Both the position numbers and the translations under genes were made by a program. A stretch of DNA of 64,000 nt from Stictocephala bisonia (Eukaryota > Arthropoda > Insecta > Hemiptera > Membracidae). The notes below the pieces were generated by a model. That model ran no database searches, was not told where the DNA came from, and was given only the letters and a program-made list of their open reading frames with translations. Below are positions 60,650 to 64,000 of the stretch, in pieces (within the stretch, counting starts at the first letter, position 1; every line of letters starts with the position of its first letter). The stretch lies in the NCBI GenBank assembly GCA_035578905.1, contig JAQJVL010000284.1, forward strand, positions 1,007,501 through 1,071,500. The letters are read 5' to 3'.

Positions 60650-61478
60650 ATACCATAGAACAAAGAGTTGGTAACAGATTTAAGAAATTCAATTTATCAG
60701 TAGCTTTTAAGACTTGTAATACTATGTCCAACATTTTACACCCGAATATTGAAAATGAAGATAAATTCAATAATTCAGGAATATATAGGATTAACTTTAA
60801 TGATTGTAATATGTTTTACATATGTCAGGCTGTACATTTTTTCAAAATATATAAAAACCACATCTCTGCTTTCAAAAACAAGAAACCTGAAATCTTAGAA
60901 CTTAGGCTTAAGCGGCCGGTGTCATAACTAGAATCTACAGTTTCCGGTGACAAAGAAAGGTGTATTATATATGCTTATGTGTATTAAACAACATGCAATG
61001 CCAAGACCTAAGTGGTCTGTTAACATAGACGTACGGATATATTGACCCGCCCACACACCCATACACGTATAGTGATATTGATGGTGATGGTGAAGAGTCT
61101 CAGAGAGACCACTGAGGATGCCACATCACAGTATGGGTGAAACGTCTGGTCATCTTGTAAATATTGTAGATAGTACGTTGACGCGGTTGTCACCGGAAAC
61201 TGTAGATTCTAGTTAAGAAACCTGAAAGATCTAATGTAGCTAAACACCTTCTGAATTGTACCCACAGTTCGAATAAAATCGATGAAAATGTAGATATTCT
61301 AAAAGTTTGTAAGAAGGGACGTATTATGAATGCTTGGGAAGAGTTATTTATTTTTAAAGAAAAATGTAATGATCATGATAAATTAATGAATGAACAGGTT
61401 AATTTTGATTCCGAAATAGTTTTTAATAATATATTTTCGGTGACTAAAAGGACAGAAGTAACAGCCAATACGGATTAA
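60650..61478 (+). pseudogene. Penelope-like element, GIY-YIG endonuclease end, interrupted
   Basis: The reading IEQRVGNRFKKFNLSVAFKT, CNTMSNILHP, SGIYRINFNDCNMFYICQ and NHISAFKNKKPE is the linker plus GIY-YIG endonuclease of a PLE. YIG reads YIC, a change in the signature. At KKPE the frame is broken by an insertion (60893-61212). It resumes as KKPERSNVAKHLLNCTH, VCKKGRIMNAWEELFIFKE and so on to TAA at 61476-61478. The RT domain upstream is absent. The TSD bases AAGAAACCTGAAA occur on both sides, so removing the insertion in thought restores KKPERSNVAKHL as the family order. Confidence 0.85.
60893..61212. mobile_element. Non-autonomous element nested in the PLE
   Basis: A 13 bp direct repeat AAGAAACCTGAAA lies on both sides (about 60880-60892 and 61213-61225). 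Near its ends ACTAGAATCTACAGTTTCCG then GTGACAA and its complement at 61185-61212 form inverted repeats of about 27 bases. It contains one ACCC minisatellite unit (61043-61083) and a degenerate CTGAGGATGCC ... GGTGAAACGTC motif at 61113-61150. The long target duplication is typical of PLE or other target-primed insertion rather than of cut-and-paste elements. Confidence 0.7.
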
Positions 61479-61780
61479 CAACCAATAATATCACAGCAGC
61501 CGACATTTTGACGATTCCAGCCAATGGTCACGTGATCATAGGCCTATAAATTGAGTTGTTGAACACAATTTTACATTCTTTTGTGAATCCCTCTGGTCTG
61601 AGGAAGGTGAGCGTGGTTCGCCGAAATCGACCACTATAATATTTGTGCATTTAGTACTTGTATTGTAATATATTTGTGCATTTTGAGCTTATATTGTAAC
61701 AAATTTTGTGTTTTGTGACGTTTACTTGTACTGTATAATTACTTGTTGTCGATCATATAGTTTGCAGTATTTATAAAATC
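61479..61780 (+). mobile_element. PLE 3' region with hammerhead-like motif
   Basis: CTGAGGAAGGTGAGCGTGGT then TCGCCGAAATCGACC lies at 61598-61632. CTGAGGA, a five-pair stem (GGTGA/TCGCC) and GAAA are the hammerhead order, with one extra A after CTGAGGA. It stands about 120 bases after the PLE stop codon, where PLE terminal repeats carry ribozymes. It links the motif seen in the two palindromes to PLE biology. Confidence 0.65.
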
Positions 61781-63753
61781 AAAATGATAAAAATATTTCT
61801 AGTTTTAAACGTGAACTATCGTAGGCTAGCAAGTTAGCTGATTCAACAACTTTAAAAGGAGACTGCCATTTTGGAGGTTGTTTGTTAGCTCTCTTAAACA
61901 TTAATCGTGAAAAAATGTTCGGACGAAAATTTATTCGGCTCCAAGGATGTTTAATTTTTTTGTTTTTATGGGGATTTCCGACCACGAAAAATTGATTGGC
62001 ACATGTTTCAACCCTGGGAAAATTATGAGTTCTGCCCCAGAGGCTCCTAGACGTCACGTGTGGGAATTATTTAACAATTTATTGTTCAGAAGATCATGTG
62101 TTTTTTGTTTACTTACTTGTCCATAAGTTGTAGAGTGATTTAATATTTTATTACTTTTTTCTAACATGTGTTTGTGTATAATTGCCAATTTATATACTTT
62201 GTAAGATTGTTTTTTTTTACTATCACTGTTTTCATTTTACTCCTTATTAATTATGTGTTATCTTATTTGTATTTTATTTTCATAGTTAATCATTAAATTC
62301 TGTTTTATTATCTTATCATCTAAAACTAGCAGCATCCAGACAAAATTTTTTAGCTCCAGGGATTTTTAATGTTTTGTGCCTTGGTGAGGCCGAACTTTCT
62401 CCCGCGAGGCCGTAGGCTGAGCTCCACAAAGGGGCTTTTACAGGTAAACGTGGAAGTCCTCTAAACGAAATTTTACTATTAATCTACAATGAATTTTAAT
62501 AATAACAAAATTGTTTAACTCTTAACGTTATGATTTTTGGAAACTCTAAGTTTTAGTGCTAAACACAAAATATAAAGCACCTTAAAATCTTTACTTCGTT
62601 ATATATATTCTTATTATGTATTTAGCCTTATCCATATGTCGAGTTATGACCGAAACTAAGATTTCAGTGTGAATTTACAAACTTAGAATTAAAAAATTAA
62701 GGACATATTTTCCATAAAAAAGTTATTAATTAAAACCTTATGTTCGCAGTTAAAATCACGTTATTGTTTGCACATAAAAACCTATTTTGTTGCAAATTTA
62801 CATCTAGTTAAGCTGCCATGAGCAAATCATACAGATCTAAGACTAATAGCCAATGAAAAATGAAAAGCCGATCCCTTCAAATCGTCTGACTGTTTGGAAC
62901 TGAACTGAATGTGATTGAAGAATATAAAACTGGAGTCTCATTTTCTTTCTACCGAGAAAGAAGTCTAGCATTGAAATGGTTTACTTTATTTCTGATCTTG
63001 CACCCCTCCGGTTTTACTTCATCATAACTATTCAAACCTCGACTTGAAACTATTCGCACTATCTTACTCCAGTACGAGGTAGAGTAGTCTGACATTATTG
63101 TGAATTCACGTCCAACTCCTGTGTGACGAGGCCAGTCAACCGGCTCCTACCGTGCCCTTTACCGACACCCCAGGTCCAAAGGTTGACGTGGTGGTGTAAT
63201 CATACCCGCCTATACCCCGTAAAGCACGCCCTCACTCCTGGACCGTGCAATATTGCATTACTTCGCCCGGAACTGTAAGGTCGGACACAACTAGAACAGT
63301 TTCATTCATTCTGCATTGACTTACTTGACTGCTTGGCATGAAGGTGATGATTTCTTTATTCTGTTTACTTTTTCTGTACACTTTTTATGCTCTAGAAGAC
63401 AAAGATGTTTGTAGTGGCTTTGACTAAGAAATTCTAATGGTTGTCATTTTACGTTTAAAAACTATATGAATTTAACAAATGACTCAAAAATGTATGGAGT
63501 TTTTCACCACAGGACGATAAAGGTACTGCTGCCACAGGGTAGCGAAATAATTGAAAGGGGCTTTCGTAGATAATTATATAGTAGTAATAGTTTAGGGAGA
63601 GAGTGAGAGGGGAAGGTGCTGTTTAACGAGATGGACAGAGTCTGGTCTAGGTGCAGGAACTTCTAACTTGCAAAAGAATATAAACAATGGCATTGTATTC
63701 AATAATTTCCATGCATGAAATGTTTCTCTTAATCCACGATTCCTTTGTTTCAG
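61781..63753. other. End of the intron, no gene
   Basis: A GC-rich repeat phrase lies at 62385-62445 (related to 36340-36380). A GC-richer patch at 63050-63300 is without a recognisable reading. A pyrimidine tract and TTTCAG precede the SEA exon. Confidence 0.45.
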
Positions 63754-63967
63754 ACACATATCTGTCGTTGGAGCCCGGAGGGGAGTTGGTGTTCCGAGGA
63801 GTCTTCCGGGTGGTTGAGGGAGACTCCTATTCCATCCCTCTGGCAGACCCCTCCACAGAACTCTTCAGGAGATCGTCCAGAGAGTACAGGGAGGGACTAA
63901 ATCTCATCTACAGGAGGAGTGTTCTAAGACATCCTTTCATCAAATCTGAAGTGTTAGCATTTGATGG
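63754..63967 (+). CDS. Exon encoding the N-terminal part of a SEA domain
   Basis: A pyrimidine-rich acceptor (TTCCTTTGTTTCAG) precedes the exon and a consensus donor GTGAGT follows it. It is read in phase 1, and 71 residues are open. The pattern is that of a SEA module: FRGVFRV near residues 13-19, then Tyr-Ser, LADPSTELF, an EYREGLN helix, then YRRSVLRHPFIKSEVLAFDG. SEA modules are extracellular and often follow the single membrane helix of type II serine proteases, such as corin, matriptase and enteropeptidase relatives, and some mucin-like proteins. With the helix exon upstream, a corin-like insect protease is my leading guess, but LDLa, frizzled, SRCR and trypsin parts would lie beyond the window. 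The autoproteolytic GSVVV-type site, if present, would also be further downstream. The exon ends in phase 2. Confidence 0.8.
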
Positions 63968-64000
63968 GTGAGTTAGATGCCTGAAACTTAAATAAATGTA

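Larger units (their letters stand above)
41809..63753 (+). other. Large intron between transmembrane and SEA exons
   Basis: This is the 21.9 kb between the GTAAGT donor and the TTTCAG acceptor. It holds LINE remnants, a SINE, the 135 bp satellite, two large foldbacks, MITEs and a PLE. I found no further coding exon that fits the phase. A 30-base segment with splice-like edges at 54080-54109 would give an immediate stop in phase 1. Confidence 0.55.

Overview
The window looks like nuclear DNA of an arthropod, most likely an insect, and hemipteran-like on general character (low confidence on the order). It is AT-rich, has no bacterial-style gene packing, contains GT-AG exon edges, and is crowded with decayed LINEs, Penelope-like element (PLE) remains, tRNA-derived SINEs, foldback and MITE elements, and many unrelated tandem arrays. 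I see no rRNA gene, functional tRNA, CRISPR array or operon.

The only host gene I can support runs left to right on the + strand. Exon 41622-41808 encodes a Ser-rich cytoplasmic tail and one transmembrane helix. Exon 63754-63967 encodes the start of a SEA domain. The two are compatible in phase (phase 1 to phase 1), so they probably belong to one type II membrane protein. A corin-like or related membrane serine protease is the leading guess, but no catalytic part lies in the window. A possible first exon at 4916-4951 also matches in phase. If it is real, the gene spans nearly the whole window and most of the rest is two introns of about 36.7 kb and 21.9 kb.

Layout, left to right. 0.7-1.7 kb: 181-184 bp satellite. 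3.2-4.3 kb: 41 bp array of two unit types in mostly alternating order. 4.8-5.0 kb: candidate first exon. 6.5-10.35 kb: retroelement tails, RNase H and RT remnants, and a 36 bp ACCC-rich minisatellite. 10.36-10.81 kb: long, apparently near-perfect palindrome with hammerhead-like motifs. 12.5-13.2 kb: about 155 bp array. 16.3-22.2 kb: several MITEs and foldbacks. 24-36 kb: LINE remnants, a 55 bp array abutting a TIR element, and small arrays. 37-39.5 kb: diverged tandem repeats and a dispersed repeat. 41.6 kb: transmembrane exon. 44-45 kb: LINE remnants. 48.7-49.9 kb: 135 bp satellite. 50.1-50.5 kb: second palindrome with a hammerhead-like motif. 51-58 kb: partner copies of repeats seen earlier. 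59.3-60.3 kb: large foldback. 60.6-61.7 kb: PLE carrying a nested insertion. 63.7 kb: SEA exon.

The unusual content lies in the repeats. Two palindromes and a PLE 3' end share hammerhead-like cores. One ACCC-rich minisatellite unit occurs at three sites, once inside an element that interrupts the PLE. Several MITE families have clear target-site duplications, with copies in opposite orientation.
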